Both the position numbers and the translations under genes were made by a program. Shown piece by piece: positions 15,981 to 24,433 of a stretch of 46,436 nt of DNA. The stretch's first letter is position 1, and every line of letters starts with the position of its first letter. The notes beneath the pieces were generated by a model that saw only the letters and a list, made by a program, of their open reading frames with translations, ran no database searches and was not told the origin of the DNA. Source of the DNA: Alphaproteobacteria bacterium (lineage in GTDB: Bacteria > Pseudomonadota > Alphaproteobacteria > Micropepsales > Micropepsaceae); contig PLJH01000137.1 in assembly GCA_003139615.1 (NCBI GenBank), positions 485 through 46,920 of the forward strand. The letters run 5' to 3'.

Positions 15981-17114
15981 ATGGCGGCAATGGCTTTAAG
16001 CGGAACCGGGCTTTTCACGCCGGCCGCTTCGATCTCTAACGATGAGCTGGTTGCAGCCTTCAACGAATATGTCCGCCGCCACAACAAAGCGCATGCGCAG
16101 GCGATCGCCGAAGGCAACGTTACCGCGCTCCAGGAATCGAGCACGGAATTCGTCACCAAGGCATCCGGCATCGAAAACCGCTATGTGATGGACAAGACGG
16201 GCATTCTCGATCCGGACATCATGTGTCCGCGCATTCCCGAACGCTCCAATGACAAAATATCCATCCTCGCCGAAATGGCGGTGACGGCCGCGCGCGACGC
16301 GCTCAAGGCCTCCGACCGCACCACGGCCGATATCGATGGCGTGCTGGTCGCCTGTTCCAATCTGCAGCGCGCCTATCCGGCCATCGCCGTCGAAGTCCAG
16401 GATGCGCTCGGCATCGACGGTTTCGCGTTCGACATGAATGTCGCCTGCTCGTCCGCTACCTTCGGCCTGCAGGCGGCCGCCGACATGATCGCGGCCGGCC
16501 ACGCGCGCGCGATCCTCGTGTGCAATCCGGAGATCTGCTCGGGCCATCTCAATTTCCGCGACCGGGACAGCCATTTCATCTTCGGCGACGTGGCGACGGC
16601 CTTCGTGGTCGAGCCAGCTGCGAATTCCGTCGGCGCCAATGCGTGGGAAATCGTCTCGACCCGGCTCAAGACCAAATTCTCGAACAACATCCGCAACAAT
16701 TTCGGCTTCCTCAATCGCGCCGCGCCCGAGGGCATCGGCACGCCCGACAAGCTGTTCGTCCAGGAAGGCCGCAAGGTCTTCAAGGAAGTGGTGCCGATGG
16801 TCTCCGAACTGATCGTCACCCATCTCGCGGACAACGGCGTGGCGCCGGAATCGTTAAGACGCCTCTGGCTCCATCAGGCCAACCTGAACATGAATCAATT
16901 GATCGCAAGGCGCGTTCTCGGCCGCGATCCCTCGGCCCAGGAAGCACCCAATGTGCTCGCGGAATACGCAAACACGAGTTCCGCGGGTTCCATCATCACT
17001 TTTCACAAGTTCAGCGACGATTTGAAGCACGGCGATATGGGGCTTCTTTGCTCCTTTGGAGCAGGATATTCCGTAGGCAGCGTAATTCTTAAGAAGCTTG
17101 GCGGAGCACGATAA
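15981..17114 (+). CDS. Beta-ketoacyl-ACP synthase III family protein (first of tandem pair)
   Basis: A 377-residue thiolase-fold condensing enzyme. The KAS III catalytic triad is visible: C156 in [11 protein letters not shown]298 in [10 protein letters not shown] and N331 in [10 protein letters not shown]. It is some 55 residues longer than housekeeping FabH, with an N-terminal insertion (residues 25-75) and the block [10 protein letters not shown] at 233-242. It should join an acyl-CoA or acyl starter with malonyl-ACP; chain length unknown. Aligned without gaps to the next gene it shares about 65% identity (hand count 242 of 374). It lies 62 bases before its paralogue and is divergent from queC. 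Confidence 0.87.
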   Translation: MAAMALSGTGLFTPAASISNDELVAAFNEYVRRHNKAHAQAIAEGNVTALQESSTEFVTKASGIENRYVMDKTGILDPDIMCPRIPERSNDKISILAEMAVTAARDALKASDRTTADIDGVLVACSNLQRAYPAIAVEVQDALGIDGFAFDMNVACSSATFGLQAAADMIAAGHARAILVCNPEICSGHLNFRDRDSHFIFGDVATAFVVEPAANSVGANAWEIVSTRLKTKFSNNIRNNFGFLNRAAPEGIGTPDKLFVQEGRKVFKEVVPMVSELIVTHLADNGVAPESLRRLWLHQANLNMNQLIARRVLGRDPSAQEAPNVLAEYANTSSAGSIITFHKFSDDLKHGDMGLLCSFGAGYSVGSVILKKLGGAR

Positions 17115-17117
17115 TTC

Positions 17118-17147
17118 CTTGCCTTTGTCTGTGCGCTGCGACAGCCT
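17118..17147 (+). promoter_or_regulatory. Bipartite element, copy 2 (upstream of second KAS III gene)
   Basis: CTTGCCTTTGT-N7-CTGCGACAGCCT, identical in both conserved halves and spacing to 15926-15955, while the seven middle bases differ (CTGTGCG here, GCCGTGC there). It begins three bases after the stop of the first ketosynthase gene and ends 29 bases before the GTG of the second. Confidence 0.6.
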
Positions 17148-17176
17148 AGCAAGCACACGTCGAAAGGCCGGGGCTA

Positions 17177-18301
17177 GTGACACGCGTCGCGATCAGCGGG
17201 ACGGGGCTTTATACCCCACCCGATACCATCACCAATGCGGAGCTCATCCTCGCGTATAACGAGTTCGTGCGTCGGCACAACGCGGCGCACGCGGCCGAAA
17301 TCGCGGCGGGAACGATGCCGTCGCTCCTCAAATCCAGCGACGAATTCATCGTTAAGGCGTCCGGTATCAAGAAGCGCCATGTCGTCGCCAAGACGGGAAT
17401 GCTCGATCCCGAGATCATGGCGCCGCGGCTGGCCGAACGCCCGAACGAAGAGGTTTCGCTGACGGCCGAAATCGCCATTGCCGCCGCGCGCGACGCCCTT
17501 GCCGCCGCTCATCGCACGCCTGCGGACATCGACGGCGTGATCGTGTCGGCCTCCGTCACCCAGCGCTACTACCCGCAGATCGCCATCGAGGTGCAGAACC
17601 AGCTCGGCATTCAGGGTTTCGGCTTCGATATGCTGGCCGGCTGTTCTTCGGCAAGTTTCGGCATTCAGGTGGCGCACGACATGATCGCGCAAGGCCACGC
17701 CCGCGCGATCCTCGTGCTCAACCCCGAAGTCTGCACCAGCCATCTCAATCTGCGCGATCGCGAAACCCATTTCATTTTCGGTGACGCGGCCACGGCCTGC
17801 GTGCTCGAGCTTTCCGCCGGCGCCGACGGCGGCAACAGCTGGGAGATCGTCAGTACACGGTTGGAATCGCAATACTCGAACAACATCCGCAACAATTTCG
17901 GACCGCTCAACCGCTTCGATCCCTCGACCGTCGGCACGCCCGACAAACTCATCACGCAGAAGGGCCGCAAGGTCTTCAAGGAAGTCGTGCCGATGGTCGC
18001 GAACTTCATGCAGAAGCATCTCGAGGATTTGGGCATTAAGCCGTCCGAGCTCAAACGCGTGTGGCTGCATCAGGCCAACATCAACATGAACGATTTGATC
18101 GCCCGCAAGGTGCTGGGCCGCGTGCCCGAAGCGCATGAGGCGCCGAACGTCCTGGACGAATACGGCAACACGAGTTCCGCGGGTTCCATCATCGCCTTCC
18201 ACAAATACAGCGCCGACCTGGCGCCGGGCGATCTCGGTCATCTATGCTCTTTTGGAGCAGGCTATACGGCCGGCAGCGTCATCCTTAAAAAGCGCGGCTG
18301 A
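17177..18301 (+). CDS. Beta-ketoacyl-ACP synthase III family protein (second of tandem pair)
   Basis: A 374-residue paralogue of the preceding gene with the same intact triad: C156 in LAGCSSASFG, H298 in WLHQANINMN and N331 in EYGNTSSAGS. It has the same N-terminal insertion and the [10 protein letters not shown] block. The start is GTG, and MTRVAISGTGLYTPP matches the normal N-terminus of the family. Differences between the two cluster around residues 123-130 (VACSNLQR versus VSASVTQR) and 275-290, regions that may alter substrate choice. Likely product: a second starter-condensing enzyme or one half of a heterodimer; both are inferences. Confidence 0.87.
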   Translation: MTRVAISGTGLYTPPDTITNAELILAYNEFVRRHNAAHAAEIAAGTMPSLLKSSDEFIVKASGIKKRHVVAKTGMLDPEIMAPRLAERPNEEVSLTAEIAIAAARDALAAAHRTPADIDGVIVSASVTQRYYPQIAIEVQNQLGIQGFGFDMLAGCSSASFGIQVAHDMIAQGHARAILVLNPEVCTSHLNLRDRETHFIFGDAATACVLELSAGADGGNSWEIVSTRLESQYSNNIRNNFGPLNRFDPSTVGTPDKLITQKGRKVFKEVVPMVANFMQKHLEDLGIKPSELKRVWLHQANINMNDLIARKVLGRVPEAHEAPNVLDEYGNTSSAGSIIAFHKYSADLAPGDLGHLCSFGAGYTAGSVILKKRG

Positions 18302-18351
18302 CGCCGAAAGGACCGTATCCCACAATCTGAAAAGAAATATCCGTGTGATGG

Positions 18352-18376
18352 GGAACAATCCTGCCCGACCGGAGTT
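18352..18376 (+). promoter_or_regulatory. Possible EcfG (general stress sigma) promoter
   Basis: GGAAC at 18352-18356, 16 bases, then AGTT at 18373-18376. The alphaproteobacterial EcfG consensus is GGAAC-N16/17-CGTT, so one base differs. It stands about 105 bases before the receiver gene. The context (receiver plus HisKA_2-type kinase) is that often tied to the general stress response, which raises the likelihood modestly. Confidence 0.4.
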
Positions 18377-18482
18377 GTGTGTTCTGCCTTGATAGTGACC
18401 GGCGGGCACCCCGAGCCATGGTTTCGGCAGGCGGGAGCCCGGCGGGTGCTTCGATTTGATCGTCACGGCAGAAAGAGCGCAG

Positions 18483-18848
18483 TTGGCCGTGATATTGATT
18501 GTCGAAGACGATGTTTTCATCTGCCAGATCGCGGAGTTGATAATACGAGACTGGGGCCATCAGACAATTTCGGCCAGCGACGTAAACGAGGCGCTGGCGA
18601 TTTTGCGCTCGCCCCGGCATATCGACGCGCTTTTCACCGATATCTATCTCAAGGATGATGTCCTTGGCGGGTGCGATCTCGCGCAGCAGGCGATAAAATT
18701 AAGGCCCGGGCTGCGCGTGCTCTACACGACCGGAAATGTCGTCACGGAAAAAATGAGAGCCTTGTTTGTCCAGGGCGCCCGATTTCTGTGCAAGCCTTAC
18801 GCCGAAGATCAGCTGCAGGAATCCGTCGAAGGCCTGCTCGCAGCGTAA
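18483..18848 (+). CDS. Stand-alone response regulator receiver
   Basis: A 121-residue single receiver domain. The acidic pocket E8-D9-D10 (IVEDD), phosphoacceptor D53 (LFTDIYL), the Thr pair in YTTGN at 81-84 and K104 (LCKPY) are all present, so it should be phosphorylated. There is no output domain; such proteins act in phosphorelays or by protein contact. The start is unsure: TTG at 18483 gives the normal length with GAAAGAG upstream; TTG at 18456 and GTG at 18489 are alternatives. The kinase gene starts 33 bases after its stop. Confidence 0.8.
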   Translation: MAVILIVEDDVFICQIAELIIRDWGHQTISASDVNEALAILRSPRHIDALFTDIYLKDDVLGGCDLAQQAIKLRPGLRVLYTTGNVVTEKMRALFVQGARFLCKPYAEDQLQESVEGLLAA

Positions 18849-18881
18849 TTTCGACTCGCGTAATCTTTGAGGTGCGGCGCC

Positions 18882-20309
18882 ATGTCCGACAAAGCCACCG
18901 GGAAAAAAGCCGTATCCGACATTGCCGCAAGCGACATCGTCGAAACCGTACCCAGCGCGCTCATCATTCTCGACAGAAATCTGATCATAACATCCGCAAA
19001 TCGCGCGTTTTATCAAACCTTCCGCACGAGCGCCGACGAGACGGAGGGCTGCCTCATCTACGACCTTGGAAATCGGCAATGGGACATTCCCGCTTTGCGC
19101 ACACTGCTCGAGAGCGTCATCCCGCACCGCGCTTCGGTGGAAGGATTCGAAGTCGAGCATGATTTCCCGACCATCGGCAGGCGCACGATGCTGGTCAACG
19201 CGCGAAAGATTTTCCGCCCCGGCGATCATGACGGTTTCATCCTGCTTGCAATCGAAGACGTCAGCGAAGAGCGCGCGGCGCGCAAGGAGAGCAACCGCAA
19301 TTGGCAGCTGACGCAAAGCATCGTCGATACGATCCGCGACCCTCTGGTCGTGCTGGAAAGCGACATGACAATCGTGACCGCAAGCAAGGCGTTCCTGACG
19401 ATATTCGGCATCACCCAGGCCGACGCGCACGGCAGACGCGTTTCCGAGCTCGGCGAGCATCAATGGGACGTGCCGGCGCTTCGCAATCTGATGGAAAAGG
19501 TGCTTCCGGAAAACAAGCCGATCGAAAGCTTCGAGATCGAGGACGATTTTCCCGGTCTCGGCCGGCGCGTTTTCAATCTGAATGCCCGCAAGATTTCTCA
19601 ACCGGGAAACCACGCCCACCGGATGCTTCTCGTGTTCGAAGACATCACCGACCGCAAGCAGCGCGAGCGGGATGCCCAGATGCTGACGAATGAAATCTCA
19701 CATCGCATCAAGAACAATCTGCAGCTGGTCGTCGGCCTGATCGCCTACGAAGTCAGATCGACAGCCGCCCCCTGCGTCCAGGGCTATAAGGCGATGCAAT
19801 CGCGCATTGGCGCGATCGCCCAGTTATACGACCTGATATCCCAATCCAGCCGGGGCCGGACTGTCGCCGTGGACGCCTATCTGCAGGAAATCGCCCGCGT
19901 GATGTCGGCAGGTCTCATCGGAAGCAGATCGGGCATTGAGATAGCGGTGAAAGCTCAGAAGCTGGAAATCGATCCCGACCGGGCCGTGCCGTTCGGCCTG
20001 CTCGTCAACGAACTGGCAACGAACGCCATCAAACATGCCTTTCCCGACGGGATGGGTCATGTCCTGTTGAGCGCGGAGCAGATCGGAGACGAAATCGAGT
20101 TGACCGTTTCCGATGACGGCGTGGGCATGAAGGACAAGGTCCTCACGAAGATTCCGGAGAAACGCGGTTCCGATTACGTCGCGATTTTCGTACGGCAACT
20201 TGGCGGCAAACTCACCGCGTCGGGGCCGGACGCAGCGGGAACCAGCATCAAGATAAGACTTCCCGTTCTTACGGTTCCGTCCGGCGGCGCGGAGCCGCTG
20301 GCGGCGTAG
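18882..20309 (+). CDS. PAS-PAS sensor histidine kinase (HisKA_2/HWE type)
   Basis: A 475-residue soluble kinase. Two PAS domains (about 20-130 and 145-258) are internal duplicates: residues 63-110 and 191-238 share 27 of 48 positions, including QWD-x-PALR and GRR-x4-NARKI. Next is a HisKA_2 dimerisation region with H274 in EISHRIKNNLQLV, then the ATPase domain with the N box NELATNAIKHAF (376-387) and DDGVGM (411-416). No membrane segment is seen, so it senses a cytoplasmic cue. GAGG lies nine bases before the ATG. It probably phosphorylates the receiver encoded just upstream. Confidence 0.9.
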   Translation: MSDKATGKKAVSDIAASDIVETVPSALIILDRNLIITSANRAFYQTFRTSADETEGCLIYDLGNRQWDIPALRTLLESVIPHRASVEGFEVEHDFPTIGRRTMLVNARKIFRPGDHDGFILLAIEDVSEERAARKESNRNWQLTQSIVDTIRDPLVVLESDMTIVTASKAFLTIFGITQADAHGRRVSELGEHQWDVPALRNLMEKVLPENKPIESFEIEDDFPGLGRRVFNLNARKISQPGNHAHRMLLVFEDITDRKQRERDAQMLTNEISHRIKNNLQLVVGLIAYEVRSTAAPCVQGYKAMQSRIGAIAQLYDLISQSSRGRTVAVDAYLQEIARVMSAGLIGSRSGIEIAVKAQKLEIDPDRAVPFGLLVNELATNAIKHAFPDGMGHVLLSAEQIGDEIELTVSDDGVGMKDKVLTKIPEKRGSDYVAIFVRQLGGKLTASGPDAAGTSIKIRLPVLTVPSGGAEPLAA

Positions 20310-20516
20310 TGACAACCCCCGTCCGTCCGGATCCGCGCATCGCGGATTACGCAACCCGGGACGCCATTGTCAAGAAGCGCGACTGACAATTCATCAACCG
20401 GATTTGCACCCATATGGCACGCGCCGCGAAACGCGTGCTAGCGTACCCTATGACCCTTAGTGCCGTTCCATTCCCCGCCTGCAGATTCCCCTCGCACGAT
20501 ACGAGAACGACCGATC
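20310..20516. other. Intergenic region with two inverted repeats
   Basis: No gene seen. ATCCGCG/CGCGGAT with a three-base loop (20331-20347) follows the kinase stop but has no T-tract. GCACGCG/CGCGTGC with an 8-base spacer (20417-20438) lies about 80 bases before the exporter start and could be a repressor site. Confidence 0.4.
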
Positions 20517-21329
20517 ATGAATACTGCGCAGATCTTGGGTTTCCTGCACTCCATACAGCCGCTCTATGTGCTTTCGGGTCTGGTCGTGGGCACGCTCGTT
20601 GGATTGACCGGCGTCGGCGGCGGATCGTTGATGACGCCGATCCTCATACTTCTCTTCGGCATCCACCCGGCGACCGCGGTCGGCACTGACCTTCTCTACG
20701 CCTCGGCCACCAAGACCGCCGGCACATTCGTTCACGGCTATAACAAAAACGTCGACTGGCGCGTGGTGGGGCGTCTCGCGCTCGGCAGCGTGCCGATGAC
20801 GGCTTTGACGATTTTCGTGCTCTCCCGGCTCAATCTCGACAGCCCGGAGATGCAATCCCTGATCACCAAAGTTCTGGGTGCGGCACTCCTCTTCACCGCG
20901 ATCTCGTTGTTCTTCCGCGAACCCATGATGAGGGTTTACAACCGGCGGGTCCGTGAACCGAACCCGCGCCTCGTGCGGAACCTGACCATTCTCACGGGCG
21001 CGATCCTCGGCGTCCTTGTGTCCATCTCATCGGTCGGAGCAGGCGCCATTGGCGTCACGGCGCTGATCCTGTTGTACCCCGCAATGCCGGCGTCGCGCAT
21101 TGTGGGCTCCGACATCGCCCACGCGGTGCCGCTCACGCTTGTCGCCGGCATCGGGCATTGGCTGGTGCTGGGATCGATCAACTGGGTTGTCCTGGATTCG
21201 CTTTTGGTCGGATCGCTGCCCGGCATCGTCATCGGCAGCATCATTGCGACGCGCGTTCCGGATGTCGTGGTACGGATTACGCTGGGTGTGACACTTCTCC
21301 TGGTCTGCGCACGGTTCTGGCTTTCCTGA
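20517..21329 (+). CDS. Sulfite exporter TauE/SafE family permease
   Basis: A 270-residue membrane protein with about eight helices and the two TauE repeats: LVVGTLVGLTGVGGGSLMTPILILLFGIHP in the first half and ILGVLVSISSVGAGAIGVTALILLYP in the second, then SDIAHAVPLTLVAG. Members export sulfite, sulfoacetate or other small organosulfur anions, or move them with protons; the substrate here is unknown. The start ATG at 20517 opens directly onto the first helix; the upstream in-frame ATG at 20460 adds an unlikely polar stretch. Confidence 0.88.
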   Translation: MNTAQILGFLHSIQPLYVLSGLVVGTLVGLTGVGGGSLMTPILILLFGIHPATAVGTDLLYASATKTAGTFVHGYNKNVDWRVVGRLALGSVPMTALTIFVLSRLNLDSPEMQSLITKVLGAALLFTAISLFFREPMMRVYNRRVREPNPRLVRNLTILTGAILGVLVSISSVGAGAIGVTALILLYPAMPASRIVGSDIAHAVPLTLVAGIGHWLVLGSINWVVLDSLLVGSLPGIVIGSIIATRVPDVVVRITLGVTLLLVCARFWLS

Positions 21330-21363
21330 CGCTGCGAGCGATCAAGGGTATTTGCGCGAGCCT

Positions 21364-22119
21364 TTAGAACGCGCCGACCCAGACGAAAAGGATGATATAT
21401 TCCACGACATCGCCGACATTGTGCCCGATGATCGGCGCCACCACGCTCTTCGATTTCTCCAGCCAATAGGCATAGAGAACGCCGAGCGCGAAGGCGTAGA
21501 ATTGTTGGCCCAGAGCTTCCGGCCACGCTCGCACCGAGAAGTTCGTCGCGTGGAGCAGCGCAAAAATCAGCGCAACAATCACACCGGCCCAGTTCATGTT
21601 GAAACGGCCAACATGTAATTTTCCGGGCATCGTCGTTGCGAGATAGGTGACCAGCAGCGCCCGGAACGGAATTTCTTCCGTCGGTCCGACATAAACGCCT
21701 TCGAAGAACAGCCAACCCCACACATTCGAAGGAGTCAGGGGAAATCCTGCGTTGGGCCTGGTGTGGGCAATCAGCTGGGGCGCATAGTCGACCGCCGTCA
21801 TCAGCACGCCGAAGAACACGCCCCAGAGAATGGCGGGGAGGACATAGGATTTTTCGCGAGGGCGGTGCAGCCCATAATCGGCCGGCACCAGATATTTCAG
21901 CACAGCGATGACGATCAGCGCGACGAGCAGCTGGAACGCGTGCTGCATATAAAGCCAGGGCAGCGTCGGCCCATATGGCGACGCCGTATGGAAAATCCTG
22001 CTGGAAAAGAACGCGCAATATCCGGCGACATAGGGCACGCCGTAGCCGAGCAGCGCCACAACGACGATCGGAACAATCTTCAACCGGAAGCGCACATCGC
22101 CTGTTGCCGTATCCGTCAT
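21364..22119 (-). CDS. CPBP family intramembrane metalloprotease
   Basis: A 251-residue polytopic protein with the three motifs of CAAX-protease/bacteriocin-processing (Abi) enzymes: E148-E149-x3-R153 (TEEIPFRALL), F-x3-H with H190 (FALLHATNF) and H233-x3-D237 (GHNVGD). The substrate is unknown; bacterial members cleave membrane proteins or give bacteriocin self-immunity. It is convergent with the TauE gene (34 bases apart) and follows the AraC gene on the same strand with 8 bases between. Confidence 0.88.
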   Translation of the reverse strand: MTDTATGDVRFRLKIVPIVVVALLGYGVPYVAGYCAFFSSRIFHTASPYGPTLPWLYMQHAFQLLVALIVIAVLKYLVPADYGLHRPREKSYVLPAILWGVFFGVLMTAVDYAPQLIAHTRPNAGFPLTPSNVWGWLFFEGVYVGPTEEIPFRALLVTYLATTMPGKLHVGRFNMNWAGVIVALIFALLHATNFSVRAWPEALGQQFYAFALGVLYAYWLEKSKSVVAPIIGHNVGDVVEYIILFVWVGAF

Positions 22120-22127
22120 GCGGCGAT

Positions 22128-22835
22128 CTAAGCGAAACGGCTCCGGCCTTTCTTGAACGGAATTGACTTCAGACGCCAGAAACGGGGGGGAGCGCCGGTC
22201 AGCGCCTTCGTGGCGCGTGTCATATGGGCCTGATCGGCAAAGCCCGCTTGCGCCGCGATACCCGCCAATGTCATGGCGCTTCCCACGAGGAGCGCGAATG
22301 CGCGCTGCGCCCGGACTTCGGACCGGAAGGCTGCCGGTGTCTGGCCGAACAATTTCCGGAACCCCCGCGAAACGGTTTCCGGCGAAAGTCCGTGCCGCCG
22401 CGCCCAGACTTCGAGACGGGTATTCGGTTGCTCCATGAGATCGGCGGCAAGAATGTCCGGCCAGTCCTCAGCGGCACGCCCTGTTTCGCGAAGCTGCTCG
22501 CCGAGCTGCAGGCTCGCCGCAACCGGATCGCGCTCGGCCATACGCACGACCGCATCCGGGTCGGTCAAATGCCCCAATGCGAAAGGCGGCGGGTCAACAA
22601 GCACAATGTTGAGAATTTGCGCGCCGTTGCCGTCGAAACGATTGAGATGTGCGTCGAAGGGCCTATGCAGAAGAACATCGCCCGGGCGCACGCGAAACCG
22701 CCCGCGGCTTCCACTTTCCTCATATCCGCCCGACAAAACGATTGCGGCATAAGCCTGATCGTGGCGGTGACGTTGAACGCTGCCGCCGGCACTCCATTTT
22801 TCCCGTCCGTTCGCGATGCGCGCAAAGCCGCTCAT
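22128..22835 (-). CDS. AraC family transcriptional regulator
   Basis: A 235-residue regulator. The N-terminal cupin-like sensor has RHRHDQAYAAIVLSGGYEE and RPGDVLLHRPFDAHLNRF. The C-terminal double helix-turn-helix spans about 140-225: the first helix pair in LEVWARRHGLSPETVSRGFRKLFGQTP and the second in MTLAGIAAQAGFADQAHMTRATKALTG. The usual final F-R-x-x motif is shortened. AAGGGAG precedes the ATG. It is eight bases upstream of the CPBP protease, which it may co-transcribe with; ligand unknown. Confidence 0.88.
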   Translation of the reverse strand: MSGFARIANGREKWSAGGSVQRHRHDQAYAAIVLSGGYEESGSRGRFRVRPGDVLLHRPFDAHLNRFDGNGAQILNIVLVDPPPFALGHLTDPDAVVRMAERDPVAASLQLGEQLRETGRAAEDWPDILAADLMEQPNTRLEVWARRHGLSPETVSRGFRKLFGQTPAAFRSEVRAQRAFALLVGSAMTLAGIAAQAGFADQAHMTRATKALTGAPPRFWRLKSIPFKKGRSRFA

Positions 22836-22946
22836 GACACTCCCTTCGGCATCGATGTTAGCGATGCACCGGGCCAGACAAAAGCGAGCGAAGGGGATCG
22901 ACCTGTAACATTGTGGAGAGCGGGTTTCGCGAGGCGTCCGCAGGCG

Positions 22947-23159
22947 CTATAGCGCGCGTTTGTCGGACGCGTTGAGCGGCTCATTTCCCATTTTTACGCG
23001 GCCGACAAAACGCTCCCCGACCCAGATCTCCACGGAGCAATCGACGCAAAGCGTTCTTGCACATTCCAGCGCCGCCAGATCGTCGGCGCACAGAATCTCT
23101 TCGCGACCGGCGACTGCGCCGTTCTCGTCGATAAGATCGAATCGATACTGCGCCTTCAC
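22947..23159 (-). CDS. Small DUF6894-like protein
   Basis: A 70-residue protein from a GTG start. The pattern YRFDLIDENGAVAGREEILCADDLAALECAR resembles the small alphaproteobacterial proteins (Y-x-F-D-x(4)-G, then D-x-x-A-A-x-x-x-A) grouped as DUF6894, but with the strand EIWVGERFVGRV at the end. Function unknown, probably stress-linked by analogy. No strong ribosome binding site. Family placement is tentative. Confidence 0.6.
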   Translation of the reverse strand: MKAQYRFDLIDENGAVAGREEILCADDLAALECARTLCVDCSVEIWVGERFVGRVKMGNEPLNASDKRAL

Positions 23160-23372
23160 CGTCCAGCCCCGTCGAGCGCGGCGGCAAAAACTTGGCCCGC
23201 CGTTCCAGCAACGCAGACTCTAGTTCGCAGAGCGATATCCGACAAACAAAAATTTGTACGCAACCGAACGCAAAACGGACATTGTCGATCAATGCATCGC
23301 ATTCGCAGCGACCGACACAATCCATGTTAATCGCAGACGGCGCGACGCCGGATTTGCGGTATCCCGGATCGA

Positions 23373-24239
23373 TCAATGCACGAGAAACAGCGGCAGGTTC
23401 GCGTGGCTGACGACATGTCTTGTCACGCCGCCGGAGAAGAATTGCCGCAAGCGGCTGTGGCCGTAACCGCCCAGCACCAGCAAGCCTGCGCCGGCGCTCG
23501 ACGCAGCCTCCAGCAACACTTCCCCAACGGGCCGCGTACCTGCATCCAGTATGCGGCACGTGCAGGAAAGACCCTGCAACGCGAGATATTCGAGGATCTC
23601 GCTGCTTTGAATTTCATCGGCACCGCCCCGGCGCACCGCGAGGATTTCGATCGCCTCAGCCTTTGCCAGATAGGGAAGTGCCGCGCTCAACGCATGCGCG
23701 CTCGCCAGACTCTCGTCCCACGCGACCGCCACGTTGCGCGCAAAATCGCGCGGCGGCACTTGCGCCGTCAGGAGGACCGGCCTTCCCGTCTCGAGCAATG
23801 TCGCTTCGAAGGCTTCCGTGAGTCCGGGTTTGTCACCCTCTTTCAACGGCCCGAACACGACGAGGTCGGCAAGCCGTCCCGCCTGGGTCACGCGATCGGC
23901 GAAGTTGCCATGCACGTCGCGGAAGGACACGCTGGGTACATCCTTGCGAGCGGGCGCATCGAGCACCAGCACACCGCCGGCTTCGGCCGCCAGCCGCAAA
24001 GACTTCTTCGCTTCCTCGGACGCCTTGTCGGCCGCATCCTTCGCGACATCGACGATTTCCTGCACGATCACGCCCGAGACGCCTTCGCCGAAAAACGGCA
24101 TCGCCTCCGCCGGATCCGGCCGCACGAACAGCGCCACCACATGGGCATTGAACGGCTTGGCCGCCGCGAACGCACTGGCCAGAACGGTCGCGTCGCGCGC
24201 GCCGCCCGTCAGTGGCGCCAGGATTTTTCCGATGGTCAT
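23373..24239 (-). CDS. Universal stress protein, tandem UspA domains
   Basis: A 288-residue protein with two UspA-like domains. The first (1-145) begins IGKILAPLTGGARDATVLASAF. The second (about 155-288) ends GAGLLVLGGYGHSRLRQFFSGGVTRHV, the ATP-binding pattern G-x2-G-x9-G-x-T, so this half probably binds ATP. It lies in the cytoplasm and should act under stress or growth arrest. GAGAGA precedes the ATG by six bases. The promoter region is unusual: a 137-bp nested palindrome lies 52 bases before the start. Confidence 0.9.
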   Translation of the reverse strand: MTIGKILAPLTGGARDATVLASAFAAAKPFNAHVVALFVRPDPAEAMPFFGEGVSGVIVQEIVDVAKDAADKASEEAKKSLRLAAEAGGVLVLDAPARKDVPSVSFRDVHGNFADRVTQAGRLADLVVFGPLKEGDKPGLTEAFEATLLETGRPVLLTAQVPPRDFARNVAVAWDESLASAHALSAALPYLAKAEAIEILAVRRGGADEIQSSEILEYLALQGLSCTCRILDAGTRPVGEVLLEAASSAGAGLLVLGGYGHSRLRQFFSGGVTRHVVSHANLPLFLVH

Positions 24240-24290
24240 GATCGTCTCTCGCTGTGCGTGACTCACGAGGCAGCATAGCAGAAACGCTGT

Positions 24291-24427
24291 CCACCCGCCC
24301 TGAGAGGGCGGGTCGAAATTATCTTTGAGCGTCAGCGAAAAGAGAATTTCGGGGCGGGGTGCTTGATCGGCATCACCCCGCCCCGAAAAATTCTTCGAAT
24401 TTTTCGACCCGCCCAAGGGGCGGGTGG
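24291..24427. repeat. Triple nested palindromic element
   Basis: Outer arms CCACCCGCCC (24291-24300) and GGGCGGGTGG (24418-24427); each outer arm is itself a hairpin ACCCGCCC/GGGCGGGT (24293-24313 and 24407-24425). The inner arms TTTCGGGGCGGGGTG (24347-24361) and CACCCCGCCCCGAAA (24374-24388) form a perfect 15-bp stem. A 10-bp perfect hairpin CGAAAAATTC/GAATTTTTCG sits at 24384-24406. It lies between the stop of the Lon-type gene and the start of the universal stress gene, both on the minus strand, and may end one transcript or shape the leader of the other. Confidence 0.75.
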
Positions 24428-24433
24428 AAAAAA

